64,000 nucleotides of DNA from Cotesia glomerata (GCF_020080835.1 NC_058165.1:799967-863966), one strand, 5' to 3'. Counted from the first letter of the stretch, positions 23,601-35,317 are shown. The notes: generated by a model from the sequence alone, not told the origin. A program made the numbers and translations.

Positions 23601-26600
23601 TGTATCATAAAAATGAGCTTATGTCTTTAAAAATATCAATATTTCACAAGATACAAGATCATTTCTTAATTATTGACATTTTTAAAGATATAAGCTCATT
23701 ACGAAATTACACTCATCAAGAGCTTTCATTTGAATACCTACTTGCATTTTTGATATATTTTTCATATATACATATATATAATATATATAAATATATAAAA
23801 TATATGAAAAATTGATGTGAGTACTTAAATGAAAGGTCTCGATGAGTGTATCATAAAAATGAGCTTATGTCTTTAAAAATATCAATATTTCACAAGATAC
23901 AAGATCATTTCTTAATTATTGACATTTTTAAAGATATAAGCTCATTACGAAATTACACTCATCAAGAGCTTTCATTTGAATACCTACTTGCATTTTTGAT
24001 ATATTTTTCATATATACATATATATAATATATATAAATATATAAAATATATGAAAAATTGATGTGAGTACTTAAATGAAAGGTCTCGATGAGTGTATCAT
24101 AAAAATGAGCTTATATCTTAAAAAATATCAATATTTCACCAAATACAAGATAATTTTTTAATTTATCTATCTAGAGATAAAAAATAAATATTTATTAAAT
24201 TATTAATAGTTAACAAATCCTTCTATTAGCTGATTAAAAATTACCAAAGCAAATTGGAACAGTCCAATGCAAGTTAAAAGACAGTCAGAGGCAATTTGAG
24301 CAAAGAGTATCAACCCAAATAATTCATTAAAATTATCCAGGCATTGAATTAACCGACGATGATTTTTTACACAGTGGCAAAATCTCAGTAGAAATGAATC
24401 ATTGGTTTCATTGGCCTGGTCATCAGAAAATGGAATAAACACTTTAATTTTTGCATTTTTGTCACTTTGTCGTTCACGTTCCTTTTCTAGATCTACAATT
24501 TTTACAAAAGTAGCCCGAGGAATTCCGTCATCGCAGTGCTCAAAATTAGACCTCAAAACGTCCACTTGAAAAGTTATCCACCTGGCAAGACCCATCACCA
24601 CTGGGTCAAATATTACGCACCAAGCGCATTCTACCAGTAATCCGTAATACTGAAGCGCATAGACGATTTCAAAAATTGGATAGGGCTTCTCGTCAAATGG
24701 AAAAACTGCGCGAATCATCAGCTGCCGGGTGCTCAAAATTTGCCTAATCGGTAGCAAACCTGTCATGCAGACACAAAAAGTTGCACATACGAACATTCCA
24801 AAGTCGACGTTCTGCCAAAATACTGATTTTTTTATCAAATTCACCACTCCGATGTCTGAAGAGGATATCAATTTAGTAACTGGCCCGTGGACCTCTTCGA
24901 TGATTTTCACCACGGCTTTTTGCCGCATAAAAAATGTCAGTGCTTTTAAGCTTGTTGCAGTCATCGGGAGTATATAACCGATGTTATAAGACACCTCACT
25001 TAGATTGCTTATGTTGACGAAAAAATCTGCTGTGTTGGTCACTATCACCAGGGTTGTCATTATTATATTGATCGTACGAAAAGTGATAATTGCTAGGTAC
25101 TGTTTCAACGGTAGATCATAGTATCCAAATAACCCGAATATTCTGTAAATATAATTTTTATTAAAGATATCCCCAATTAAAATTTTGAATCGTTATTTCA
25201 ACTTATTGAACGTTCAAATTTTTAATTTAGCGTATTAAAAGTTTAAAAAGTTGATAACGAGTTTAAATAAGTAATATCAAAATTATTCAAATAACTAGAT
25301 GCTTTTAAACGAAAATACCATAAAAATGTTTTTTTTTTTTTTTATTCTGTTAGGCAGAATTTCAAGTTTTTGGTTTTAATTCTACCATCTGTTCGATAAA
25401 AATAAATAATTAATGTACTATGATATAATCTTGGTAAATGAACATGATGAAATCATGTTGTAGCAACATGATTTATCATGTTCCGGCTACATGACAATCA
25501 TGTGGCTGCAACATGATTTGTCATGTTTCGGTAACATGATTTTGTCATGTTACCGCAGCATGATTGTCATGTAGCCGAAACATGACAAATCATGTGGCTG
25601 CAACATGAGAAAATCATGAGAAAATTTTACAAAATGGTATTGTAATTTTACAAATATTTTTCAGATTAGTTGTTTGTAAAATTACAATACTTTCCTTGAA
25701 TTTAAATAATAAAAAAGAAAGATTTGATTTAATATATGTTGTCATTTTATTTTTATAAAGCGCTCACTAGATTTTCCATCTCACGTAGACTTAATTTTTA
25801 CAACTCTGATGATATAATGTAAAAATAATATTTACCCTAACTAAGAATCGAACCCGAGCCGCTTGCTTGCCAGACTGATACCTAACGCCCTACGCCGTAC
25901 GACCTATAGGTGATTTAACATCTAATTATTCTTATAAGCTAATCCTATCTGGTGATTGAGCTCTACGGCTTATTATTTATTATTTACATTATTTGTGTTA
26001 TTTAATGCTGTTTTATTGATGGAAAATAACTAACTTTTACATTATTTATAATTCATTGAATATTATAAAAATTAAAGTCTAACATATACTCATTAAAATA
26101 TATTGATTTCGAAATGATCGTTTGAGCGTAATATTAAAATTTATAAAAGATAAATGATTCCTCGAATTTATTATTACAAATAAACCAACCATAGACTAAA
26201 AATTAGTAAAAATAAATATGAAGGACATGGTTGTTTTTTCGATACATCAGTCTCATTTTTGTAAAATTTAAAAGTATTGTTTTTAAAATTGGAAAACAGT
26301 CAAGTAGAATTACAATTGGTGTAATATAATTAAAATTGTCTGGTAACATTATATTACACTGTGTAATTTTACGATGAAAATTGTAAAAATAAAAAAAAGC
26401 TTTTTAAATTTTTTATCAGATTATTGTTATGTAAACAATATTTTTTTGTGATTTTACATACAATTATGCCGAATCATCACAAATAATGTTTGCAAAATTA
26501 AAAAGCTTTTTCTTAAAAATTTACGAACAATTCTGTAATATTGCAATGCGTGTGTTAGGTTTATACAAGAAAATTGTAAAATTACAATACATCTTTGTAG

Positions 26601-26995
26601 ATTTCCTGGTGTTGGAAAATTACATTAATTGTATTTTATTTCGCTGTACACTGATTTGTAATTTTACTTATTATTTGTTTTGTAATATGATTGTAATTTT
26701 ACAAAAAATTCTAACAGTGATAATAGAAGTTATTTATTATTATTAAAAATATATTTTTTTTATTCGAGAAATCTACTTTTATTTTGGCTGCAGAATGGTT
26801 TTTTTAACGTTCAAATAATGATTTTAACGTTAAATTTAACTTAACTCAACTTTTAATACGCCAAACTAACAATTTGAACGTTCAATCCGTTGAATTTACA
26901 ATTCAAATTTTTAACTCAAGAATTTTGATCAAATTATCTTACTTAGCGAGCTTTAAATTAAAATCAAGAGTTTCACGATGCGTTGTCAAAACCAT
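20690..26995 (-). CDS. Odorant receptor 1 (7tm_6 family)
   Basis: Five exons on the minus strand (26995-26943, 25142-24245, 22600-22490, 22428-22270, 20746-20690) give 425 aa, a normal insect odorant receptor length; all junction phases close. The family forms ligand-gated cation channels with the co-receptor Orco in antennal neurons and has an inverted 7-TM topology. Several hydrophobic segments are visible. The C-terminal signature is intact: CGW, then LTPMVMKAGYFF, METYLSVIQKAYSYFAILNT and TAG. The short first exon (MVLTTHRETLDFNLKLA) was found by frame and splice fit into KIFGLFGYYDLPLK. Introns are swollen by transposons. A tandem relative, receptor 2, lies beyond the esterase on the same strand. 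The ligand cannot be inferred. Confidence 0.88.
20990..21066 (-). repeat. tRNA-like sequence in odorant receptor 1 intron
   Basis: On the minus strand an A box (TAGCTCAAATGG) and B box (GTTCGAATCC) are correctly spaced, and D, anticodon (CCGA/TCGG) and T helices are drawable. The loop CATGTCT lacks U33 and a purine 37, and the acceptor stem pairs at only five of seven positions. It is probably a tRNA-derived relic; the GACATGT loop resembles the one at 19890-19965. Confidence 0.5.
21711..22149. mobile_element. GC-rich 439-bp palindromic element
   Basis: A nearly continuous inverted repeat centred near 21930. TTTTTCTCACCTCCGGGCGG at the left is matched by its complement at the right, and inner blocks (AGATCACATGTTTATTGACC and others) also pair. 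It is clearly richer in GC than its surroundings. It lies in the last intron of odorant receptor 1. No coding capacity and no secure target duplication are seen. Confidence 0.8.
22650..24233. mobile_element. TIR element with internal 246-bp tandem repeats
   Basis: The left end (CTGATAGAAGAATTTATTTA) and right end (complement of CTAATAGAAGGATTTGTTAA) are related inverted repeats. The same end sequence occurs in the arms of the foldback element at 12844-16818. The interior holds four tandem units at 23185-24130. It fills most of odorant receptor 1 intron 2. Exact borders are uncertain. Confidence 0.55.
23185..24130. repeat. Four tandem 246-bp units, each an imperfect hairpin
   Basis: Unit starts fall at about 23185, 23429, 23675 and 23921. 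Units two to four are almost identical. Within each, ACTCATCAAGAGCTTTCATT pairs with the complement of a downstream AATGAAAGGTCTCGATGAGT segment, with a TATATA-rich middle forming a further stem. The repeated 71-aa frames are by-products of the repeat and not genes. Confidence 0.85.
25439..25620. repeat. Array of CATGAT/ATCATG palindromes
   Basis: Within 180 bp the words AACATGAT, ATCATGTT, GTCATGT and ACATGACA recur about a dozen times in alternating orientation, separated by CGGCTAC/GGCTGCA linkers. Many overlapping hairpins are possible. It is not a coding sequence. Confidence 0.75.
25625..26722. mobile_element. TIR element A, second copy (inverted, truncated)
   Basis: Matches 18733-20450 in reverse complement, including the tRNA-like B box on the minus strand near 25850 and the AATTCTAACAGTG end. 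The TTAA-flanked insertion present in the first copy is absent, so this copy shows the empty site. The left end is shorter than in copy A. Confidence 0.75.
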
Positions 26996-27543
26996 TTTTA
27001 CTTCTGATACCAAGAAGAACTATTTGACTATTGTCTTCTAGAATTGGTAATACTTTCGGTCTAATAAAGAGCATTAAATAATTCATAACTCACGTACTTG
27101 TCATCGATCGGTCAGAAGTTTTAAAAAATAATTCCTTTTGATGTTACGATAAAAATAAAGTTCCTTTTTTTTTCCTGACGTCTGGCTTTGATCATAAAAA
27201 GATTTTTTTTTTTTTTTTATCGATCAGAAGAAGGTGCAAAAAAAAAAGAACTGAGGGTTTTTATTTTAAAACTAAAGAATAGTCTCGTGAAAGTGCTTAA
27301 AAAAATGAGTAAGAAAATCACCAGCTTGTCATTGGAGCTCCTTTCCAGATTATCGAGGTTACAATTACTTGATGGTAATAAATATTGTGCTCTTTTTAAC
27401 CTAGTGTTTTAAATAAATGGGTATTTAATGTTCTAAGATGTTTATTGCTGTTACCTTGATCTTTTCAACCACTCAGCAACCTACGTACTCATTTTTTTAA
27501 CTCAACACCTCGTAAATGGAAGTAAGAAACAGCTCAGTTTAAG
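26996..27543. promoter_or_regulatory. Divergent interval between odorant receptor 1 and the esterase
   Basis: 548 bp between two outward-facing start codons, AT-rich with poly-T runs. It must hold the proximal promoters of both genes unless one has a distant 5' exon. A short frame at 27306-27375 followed by a GTAATA could be a 5' exon of the esterase, but support is weak. Confidence 0.4.
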
Positions 27544-30116
27544 ATGGAGCATCCAATTGTGAAGATCCAAGAAGGATTAATTCGAGGAGTTGAAAAAATC
27601 AGCTGTGATGGTGTTAAGTTCCTTGCTTTTAAGGGAATTCCCTATGCAGAGCCGCCTGTTGGACCAAGAAGGTTCCGAGACTCTGAACCAGTCAAACCTT
27701 GGTCTGGAATCTTGGATGCAAGTCGTCATTCCAAGACATGTGGACAGATAAACTGGTTCAACAAGACAGTCAGTGGTGATGATGACTGCTTGTATTTGAA
27801 CGTCTATACCAGGGATTTGACCGGCAGAAAGCCTGTTATTTTCACAATCCACGGCGGTAACTTCTCCTTCGGTTCCGGAAACGACAACATCCTCGGTCCT
27901 GATTTTCTGGTTGAAGAACTGATTGTGGTAACCATAAACTACCGCGTTGGAATACTGGGTAAGTACTTTGAATTAATTCTTTAAATTAATTCTTTGAATT
28001 AATTCTTTCAATTAATTCTTCAAATTAATTCTATAAATTAATTCTTCAAATCAATTCTTTAAATTAATTCTTTGAATGAATTCTTCAAATTAGTCCTTTA
28101 ACTTAAATCTTTAAATAAATTCTTCAAATTAATTCTTAAAATTAATTCTACAAATTAATTCTTTGATTTAATTCTTTAAATTAATTCTTTGATTTAATTC
28201 TTTAAATTAATTCTTCAAATTAATTCTATAAATTAATTCTTCAAATCAATTCTTTGAATAAATTCTTCAAAATGAATTCTTTGAATGAATTGTTTAAATT
28301 AATTCTTCAAATCAATTCTTTGAATTAATTCTTTGAATTGATTTTTCAAATCAATTCTTTGAATTGATTCTTCAAATAATTCTTTGAATTAATTCTTTAA
28401 ATAAATTCTTCAAATTAATTCTTAAAATTAATTCTACAAATTAATTCTTTGATTTAATTCTTTAAATTAATTCTTTGATTTAATTCTTTAAATTAATTCT
28501 TCAAATTAATTCTATAAATTAATTCTTCAAATCAATTCTTTGAATAAATTCTTTGAATTAATTCTTCAAATCAATTCTTTGAATAAATTCTTGAAATTAA
28601 TTCTTGAAATTAATTCTTTAAATCAATTCTTTGAATTAATTCTTAAAATTAATTCTACAAATTAATTCTTTAATTTAATTCTTTAAATTGATTCTTTGAA
28701 TTAATTCTCCAAATTAGTTCTTTGAATTAATTCTTCAAATTAATTCTTTGAATTAATTTTGGGTGAGAATTAAAATGGTGTTTTGCAGGATTTCTTAATT
28801 TGGAAGACGAATCAGCACCCGGGAATCAAGGACTCAAGGACCTGGTGCTAGCTCTTAACTGGGTAGCCAGAAACATCTCCAATTTCGGTGGTGATTCTGG
28901 CAATGTTACTATTTATGGATACAGCGCAGGTAGCGCGGCAGTTCATTACCTGGCGATATCACCCCTAGCTGAGGGGCTGTTTCACAAAGCGATACTTCAA
29001 AGTGGAGTGTCTAGCAACCCCTGGGCCAGTGTTTCTATAGATTCTATGAAAGAATCAGCGGTTAAAATTGCTGGAGCTTTGGGATTCGAGTCCAAAGACC
29101 TGGTCCAGGTGCTTCAGTTCCTGAAGACAGTCAAGATAAGAGATCTTTTAGAAGCAACGGCTTGTTTCTCCACCTGGAAGATCAGCGTCAACACTTTTGG
29201 CCCTTCGGTGGATTCTTGTGCCAAAAATTCCTTTCTAGAGATCCCTGTTGAAGAAGCTATCAAAAAGGGGATCAGGGTTCCTTGCATCCTAGGCTCGACT
29301 ACCCATGAAGCTGTCATGCAGCTAGCTGGTAAGTTAATTGGATCTTTGACAATTCTGATTCTGATCATAAGGTTCCTAGGTTTAAATGACGAGCACTTGG
29401 CGTTGATGAATCAAAACCAGAACCTGGTGTTCCATCCATCAACTGCCAGGTTCTTAAAGCAGCAGAATATCCCTCTGGATGTCGTTAGGAGGTTCTTTAT
29501 GGATGACAAGGAGATTTCAAGGAAGAACATTGAAAATGTTATCCAGCTGATGAGCTTCATTCATTTTTTGGCTGATGTTCAACATATTCTGAAGATTCAG
29601 CAGGTTAATAATGTTCCTTGTTACTATTTCAAGTTTGGATACTTCTCAGAGAACACGGCGATGATCCAGAAGATTATGAAAACCAATTTGAAAGGTAAGT
29701 TGCTGGATTTAGGTTTATTAATGGAAGCTAATGATTCTTGGGTGATTAGGAGCAGCCCACTGCGAAGATGTCGGCTACCTTTTCAACATGAAGGCCTACA
29801 ACAAAATAGGAATCGAACCACCGAAGAAGGGAACAGTAGAGTGGACTATTCAACGGAGATTCATTGAATTTTGGACTAATTTTGCTAAAACAGGGTAAGT
29901 TTGGATTTACTTTTTCTTTTGTTTAATCATGCAACTGCACGACTTTACAGAAACCCTAACCCCGGAACTTCAAAAGTGGTTTCTGAAGTCTGGTCAACTC
30001 TAGGATCAGACCAAAACGGGTTTACTTGCCTCCAGATGTCTTCCTCCCTCAGCACGATCTTGGAACCAAACCTGCTGGTCAGGTTCCGAACCACGCCTTC
30101 TTTAGACTATCCATAA
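27544..30116 (+). CDS. Carboxylesterase (alpha/beta hydrolase, COE family)
   Basis: Five exons (27544-27958, 28789-29328, 29380-29694, 29750-29894, 29951-30116) give 526 aa. The catalytic triad is complete: Ser184 in GYSAG, Glu312 in STTHEA and His427 in GAAHCEDVGYLF. The oxyanion-hole HGG lies in FTIHGGNF near residue 104. Other family marks are GIPYAEPPVGPRRF and DCLYLNVYT. It begins directly with EHPIVKIQEGLIRG and has no signal peptide, so it is probably an intracellular esterase of the dietary/detoxification class (alpha-esterase-like), hydrolysing carboxylic esters of xenobiotics or lipids. GYSAG replaces the commoner GESAG/GQSAG. The second intron (29329-29379) is only 51 nt, in frame and stop-free, so a retained form of 543 aa is formally open. 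A minisatellite fills the first intron. Confidence 0.93.
27959..28788. repeat. Esterase intron 1: AATTAATTCTTTGAATT minisatellite
   Basis: About 55 imperfect units of 14-16 bp (AATTAATTCTTCAA, AATTAATTCTTTGA and similar) occupy nearly the whole intron. A larger block appears duplicated, since the 28130-28260 and 28410-28540 stretches are nearly the same. Confidence 0.92.
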
Positions 30117-30289
30117 GTCTGAATTTACCTTTTTTTGTTGAAAATTCGTAGTGAGTCGACGGGTATAGAGAATTTATCTTATTAGATGATTTTATAAGTA
30201 TATAAATTAATAGGAAATTTAATATATCGTTTTTGGGATTAATAATTACTCCTTTTTTTTTTAGTGTCACGTCAATACCACTCCTTTTT

Positions 30290-31010
30290 GACATTCTTAG
30301 TCGAGCGACGCCCCTTAGCAACCATGGTAATCTTAGTAATGCCCCCTTAGCAACCTGGTAACCATAGTAACGTCCCTTAGCAACCATAACCACGCCCCTA
30401 GTAACAATTGTTTGACGTATAACGTTAATATAGCTCCTTTTTGACATTTTTATCTAGCAACACCCATAATAACCCTGTTAATAATAACCACGCCCCTTAG
30501 CAACCTTGTGATATTAATCACGCCCCCTTAGTGACCATAAACATGCCCCTATTAACAATCGTTTGACGCGTAGTAACAATCTTCCGTCTTTTTGACATTT
30601 TTAATAAGCAATGCTCCTTAAAAACCCTGTTAATATTAGACAAACCCCTTAGTAACCTTGTAACCATGGCTACGCCTCCTTAGCAGACATAAACACGCCC
30701 CCAATAACAATTTTTTGTCATATAACGTCAATCCCTCCATTTTTTTTGACAATCTTCGACAACGCCCCTTAACAACCCTAATAATGTGAGTAACGCCTCC
30801 TTAGCAACCTGGTAACCATAGTAACGCCCCTTAGCAACCGTAACCACGCCCTAAGTAACAATTGTTAGACACATAATATCAATCCCCCTCCTTTTTTATA
30901 ATCTTCGTATGGAACGCCCTCTTAGCAACCCTGGTAATAATAGTGACGCCCCTTAGCAACCGTAGCTCCGCCCCTTTGTAACTTAAATCACGCCTCCTAG
31001 TAAAAATGTT
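30290..31010. repeat. GCCCCTTAGCAACC minisatellite
   Basis: Imperfect units of roughly 30-45 bp, with CCCCTTAGCAACC, GGTAACCATAGTAACGC and TTTTTGACA words recurring about 20 times. It lies between the esterase and odorant receptor 2 and has no coding signal. It shares the CCTTAGCAAC word with the array at 4645-5225. Confidence 0.85.
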
Positions 31011-31150
31011 CATAAAATTTTCTACTCACTTTATAAACCAAAAATTTTAAATATACTATTAATGTTTATTGATTATTAGCAAAGAATGATATAGTTTGAA
31101 GAAAAATAGATAACTATACTTAACTTGTTAATAAAAATTCTATTAATTAA

Positions 31151-32767
31151 TTACTGAAAATCTTCTTCGGTAGTAGCAGTGTTAAGAATTGCAAAAAATG
31201 AGTATGATTTATTGATAACCTGTAACAAAACCACCGTAAAAAAATTAACCATTAAATTCGATTTAAAAATATTAAAAACTCACCCGCAGATAGGTTTTCA
31301 TTGACAGATCAAAGAAATGTCCGGCTGTTATCACCATGGGTCTCATTGTTTGTATAATTGTGATTGTCATTACCTGTACAAAGTTTTTGCTACAAATATG
31401 GTCCTCCCACCCGCACTCGTAAATGCTGTCCATCAAGCAGTCGTGCTAAAAGAATTCCCAATGATGATTAAGGGCACTTTTTAAAAACAAAATAAAGATC
31501 ACTCACCTGGACTATCAGCATGTGCCCGAAGACAGACCAGTAAAGGAGGTTCAAAAACCCAATTTGGAGCATGACAATATCGTTAGCCGGGTTGGTGTGC
31601 TTCTTGATGCTCTGTTGGGACAAAAAATCAATGAAATTTGATAACTGTTAGTACCACCTATATAATTGGTCCTTACTCTAACCAATCCAAAGAGGCCCAT
31701 ACAGGTGAGGGTGCAATTGGAGATCGTTTGGATAGCAAGTACCACACTGAAGAGATTGTTGACATCGTTGATGTTTTTGATGATCTGCAGCTGGTGGATC
31801 AGGCAGCTGGTGAATCTTTTTAAAAAGGAATCCACTTTTACGTTGACCTGGTCCTCATCAAAAGGAACGAAGCTGTAGATCTCGTCCTCTTTTTTCAGCT
31901 CTTCGATTAAGCTGTAATTTTTAACAGCGTCAAATCCTTCTCGGGTGACCATTAAGGTACCGCGTGGCTTGTGGTAGAATTGACACTGCCGGTAATTTAG
32001 CTGGAGTATCTTCAGGTCGATGGTCATCCACCTTACCAAGCTCAGCAGGACTACGTCAAAGCTGTACACCCACCAGCAATTTATTATGATAGCGTAGATT
32101 TCAATTGCATAAATGACTTCGTAATTTGGCGATATAGTTGCATTAATTGGGAATACTCCACGGATTGGCAATTCATGGCGATCTATGTCTGCTAACAGGA
32201 AGGTCGTTGCGCTTACGCTTATGCATACGAATATATAAATAAAACTGTCGAAATATTGGTATGACATCGCTATTCGGATGATTGTCAAAACACCAACATC
32301 TAGCGTTAAAGTTTTTAATTATTAAAAAATAATTAAAAAATATATCATTTACCTGATGATTGTCTAAGGATCATTATTGGCTTGTAAATATCATCAACAA
32401 TTTTCCTTATTTCTTTTTCATTAAAAAATCCAAATATCATTTTAGCTAGTATAACTGACATTGGAAAAATATAACAGATATTTTCTGATAAAATCATTAA
32501 TGTAAAATTAGCTATAGTGTCATAAATAGTGGTGAAAATAACTCCAGATTGGACAATAAAATTTACTATTTTAAAAATATTTATCCCAATTGTTATAAAT
32601 ATATTATTATGTTTGTATGTAAAGGGTCCAGTATATCTGAAAAAATAATAATACACAAATATAAATAAATGAAATATTTAAAATTATTGTTTAAAACGTT
32701 GTTCATACTTGAGTAGGGTGAATGCCTTATGCACAAAGCACTTAGGGTCCTGAATTGGCGATGACAT
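31151..32767 (-). CDS. Odorant receptor 2 (7tm_6 family)
   Basis: Six exons on the minus strand (32767-32709, 32636-32353, 32299-31677, 31611-31507, 31445-31284, 31219-31151) give 433 aa with all phases closing. It has the same architecture as receptor 1: a short N-terminal exon (MSSPIQDPKCFVHKAFTLLK), a TM-rich middle, then NCTLTCMGLFG, CGW, MRPMVITAGHFFDLSMKTYL and SYSFFAILNTAT at the C-terminus. The shared SIKK/TIKR exon start and the V-I-x-K last-exon start mark the two receptors as members of one local family, although the sequences are well diverged. It probably functions with Orco in olfactory neurons; the ligand is unknown. Receptor 2 has one intron more than receptor 1, splitting the region encoded by receptor 1's large second exon. 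Confidence 0.9.
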
Positions 32768-33090
32768 TTTTTTAAAAAATCGGATCCAAGACTTTTATTC
32801 AAAAGTATCAATCAGAGTGATAACACCACAACTAGCTCCTTTATTATTCATATTGCGTGACTGGGTCGTCTAGTTAGCCAGTCTCTTTGAACTACATCGA
32901 CAAAATAAATAAATCACCACCGGCACTGACCCTTTGATGCCCCCCCCCTCCCGGTTCTTTTGATTTGAGTGGTACCTCAAGTATAAGTTCTTAAGAACTT
33001 AAGTATAAGTTCTAAATATGGACTACTGAGGGTTCCTGAGGCTCCGGTTGTCTAGTTGGCTGAAAATCTCTTTGTTCTAAGCGAATATTC
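32768..33090. other. Upstream flank of odorant receptor 2
   Basis: Mixed-composition sequence with a C9 run at 32940-32948 and a repeated TTAAGAACTTAAGTATAAG word. It presumably includes the receptor 2 promoter; no specific element is identified. Confidence 0.35.
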
Positions 33091-33094
33091 TGCT

Positions 33095-33520
33095 TGAAAA
33101 TTGTTTTTGATCCAGTGATTTTTGGCGATAACTTCCAAATTTTTTAGCCGATGTTCATCTGGTTTAGAGCTATCGGCTTGGTATTATCATCTTCTGATCC
33201 TCACCAAGTTTAAAAACAATCGGTCAAGTAGTTTCAGAGTTACATTAAAAACAAAAAATAAATAGAAGTTAAAATTTGATAATATGTAAATTTTTTTGAT
33301 CCAGTAATTTTTGGCGATAACTCGCAAAGTTTTCAACCAATTTTGATCTAGTTTGGAGAAATTCACTAACTATTCCAACCATTTGGTCTTCATAAAATTT
33401 GAAAACAATCGGTCAAGTAGTTTCAAAGTTAAATTAAAAAAAAAATAAAGACTAAAAATTAATAATATATAAATTTTCTTGATCCAGTGATTTTTGGCGA
33501 TAACTCTCGAACAATTGATC
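33095..33520. repeat. Tandem repeat, ~185-bp unit, about 2.5 copies
   Basis: The phrase GATCCAGTGATTTTTGGCGA recurs at about 33111, 33298 and 33480, each followed by AACAATCGGTCAAGTAGTTT at about 33212 and 33405. It is a distinct family from the repeats near ovo, with a similar unit length. Confidence 0.85.
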
Positions 33521-33615
33521 CAATTTAAATCATCAAGGAGTGTAATTAAAGGTGAATATAATTACATTGGTAAAGGTTATAAACAATTTATCTTTATTAA
33601 TAATTTCTCACATTT

Positions 33616-33616
33616 T

Positions 33617-33709
<93 letters not shown>
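33616..33709. repeat. (AT)n microsatellite
   Basis: Uninterrupted TA run of about 90 bp, followed by AT-rich sequence with TTA/AAT runs to about 34270. No exon is seen there. Confidence 0.97.
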
Positions 33710-34489
33710 TTTCATCTTAATACAATAATAGTAAACAAATAAATAAACTATAAATAAAATCTAGTAGAATATGGAATATTTAATTTATAAAAATATCTAT
33801 TTTCATATATGAGTATTTTTATTATTATTATTGTCTAAGTAAATATTTTTTTTTTATTTTTAATTTTTTTAAGTATCAAAGTGCCGGTAGTTATTATTAT
33901 CATTATTTACAGTCTTTTTTTTTTGTTTTATTATTTACAGATATATATTTATTATTTATGCACCGTTTTACGTTTTTTATATCGACTTAATAATACATTA
34001 AATATATATTTATATTTATTTTACGGTGATTTATTAGTGATTTTTTTACCCTCTATTGATAATAAATTGCACGAACCCACTTTATCATAAACACATTAAT
34101 AATAATAAAAATAATTATAAAAAAAAATTACTCGTGGGAGAAATTATAATTGCGATATATAACATAATTATAATTAAAAATAATAATAATAATAATAATA
34201 ATTATAATAATAATAATAATAATGTAAAATTAAAAATAATGATAATGATAATCTCATCTTAAATTAATGATTCCTCTTGATCACTGCGAAAATAAAATAA
34301 TTTTTAAAAATTAAAACATTAATTGAAGATTTTTATTAAATAATTAATAATAATAGGCGAAAAATAAAAAATAATAACCGTTGCCCTATCACAGGTCACC
34401 CTTAAATAAATGCGCGCGCAATTCCCTTAAAGGGTGTCATAATTGTGACCGAATTAATTAAACAATTCAGAGGGGTAATATTAATTATT

Positions 34490-35120
34490 TTCGGTGTTAA
34501 ATATAAAATTTTAGGTTCTGCAAGCCCTAAGTCTATTTTAGGTCCCATAAGTCCCAAAATTTAGGGACTTATAGGCCTTAAATATATTTTTAGGTCCCAT
34601 ATGTCCCAAAATAATTAATTTAAGGCTTCGTAGGCCCTAATTTAAGTTCTAAAATAATTAATTTACGGCATATAAGGCCCAAAGTCTATTTTTAGGTCCC
34701 CTAAGTCCTCAGATTTCGAGATTTATATTCCCTAAATCTATTTTTTAGGTCCAATAAGTCCTTAAATTAATTAATTTAGGGTCTTGGACGCCCTAAATTT
34801 ATTTTAGGACCCATAAGTTCCAAAATTTAGGGCCTTATAAGTCCTAAATCCATTTTAGAAGCCGTAAAAGTTCCAAAAAATAAATTTAGGACCTTATATG
34901 CCCAAAGTTTATTTTAAGGTCTCCAAAAAAATCAATTATTTAAGGCTCTAAATCTAATTTAGGTTCCATAAGTCCCCAAATAATTAATTTAGGGCCTATA
35001 AGTCCAAAAAAATAAATTTAGAGTCTTCCAGGCCCATTTTGGTCCCCTAAATCTAAAAAAATTTGATTTTAATCCCTAAAAATTCTATTAGATCCTTTAG
35101 GTTTTATGGGTCCCAAAATT
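34490..35120. repeat. Degenerate TTTAGGTCCCATAAGTCC repeat
   Basis: Words such as TTTTAGGTCCCATAAGTCC and GGCCTTATAAGCCCTAAAT (the near complement) alternate about 15 times, giving a palindromic minisatellite just past the 3' end of ovo. Confidence 0.8.
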
Positions 35121-35317
35121 TCGCCTCTCTAAAAAATCTTTCCTCCCTACCACCCCTGACTCGACTTATAACCCCTTAAACTTATCCGGTGCACGATTCT
35201 AAACCTAAAAAAAATGTCCCCCACCACCCACTAAATATTTACATGATCCTCCATATAAACCCGACCAAATACTGAGCTTGTAAATAAATTCCCCGGGGTC
35301 CTAACCAAATGATAAAT

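Larger units (their letters stand above)
25165..26920. mobile_element. Composite inverted-repeat region in odorant receptor 1 intron 1
   Basis: The flanks at about 25205-25245 and 26850-26890 are inverted (TTGAACGTTCAA and TTTTAATACGC words) and enclose two further structures: the CATGAT palindrome array (25439-25620) and an inverted copy of TIR element A (25625-26722). This looks like nested insertion. Confidence 0.5.

Noticed and set aside
23375..24061. Three near-identical 64-71 aa open frames in tandem
   Set aside because: They follow exactly the 246-bp repeat, are AT-rich low-complexity translations, and lack any domain or splice context.
27188..27412. 74-aa frame upstream of the esterase
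   Set aside because: It begins in a poly-T/Lys-rich stretch and has no homologue; the esterase has its own consensus start at 27544. A 5' UTR exon role remains possible but unsupported.
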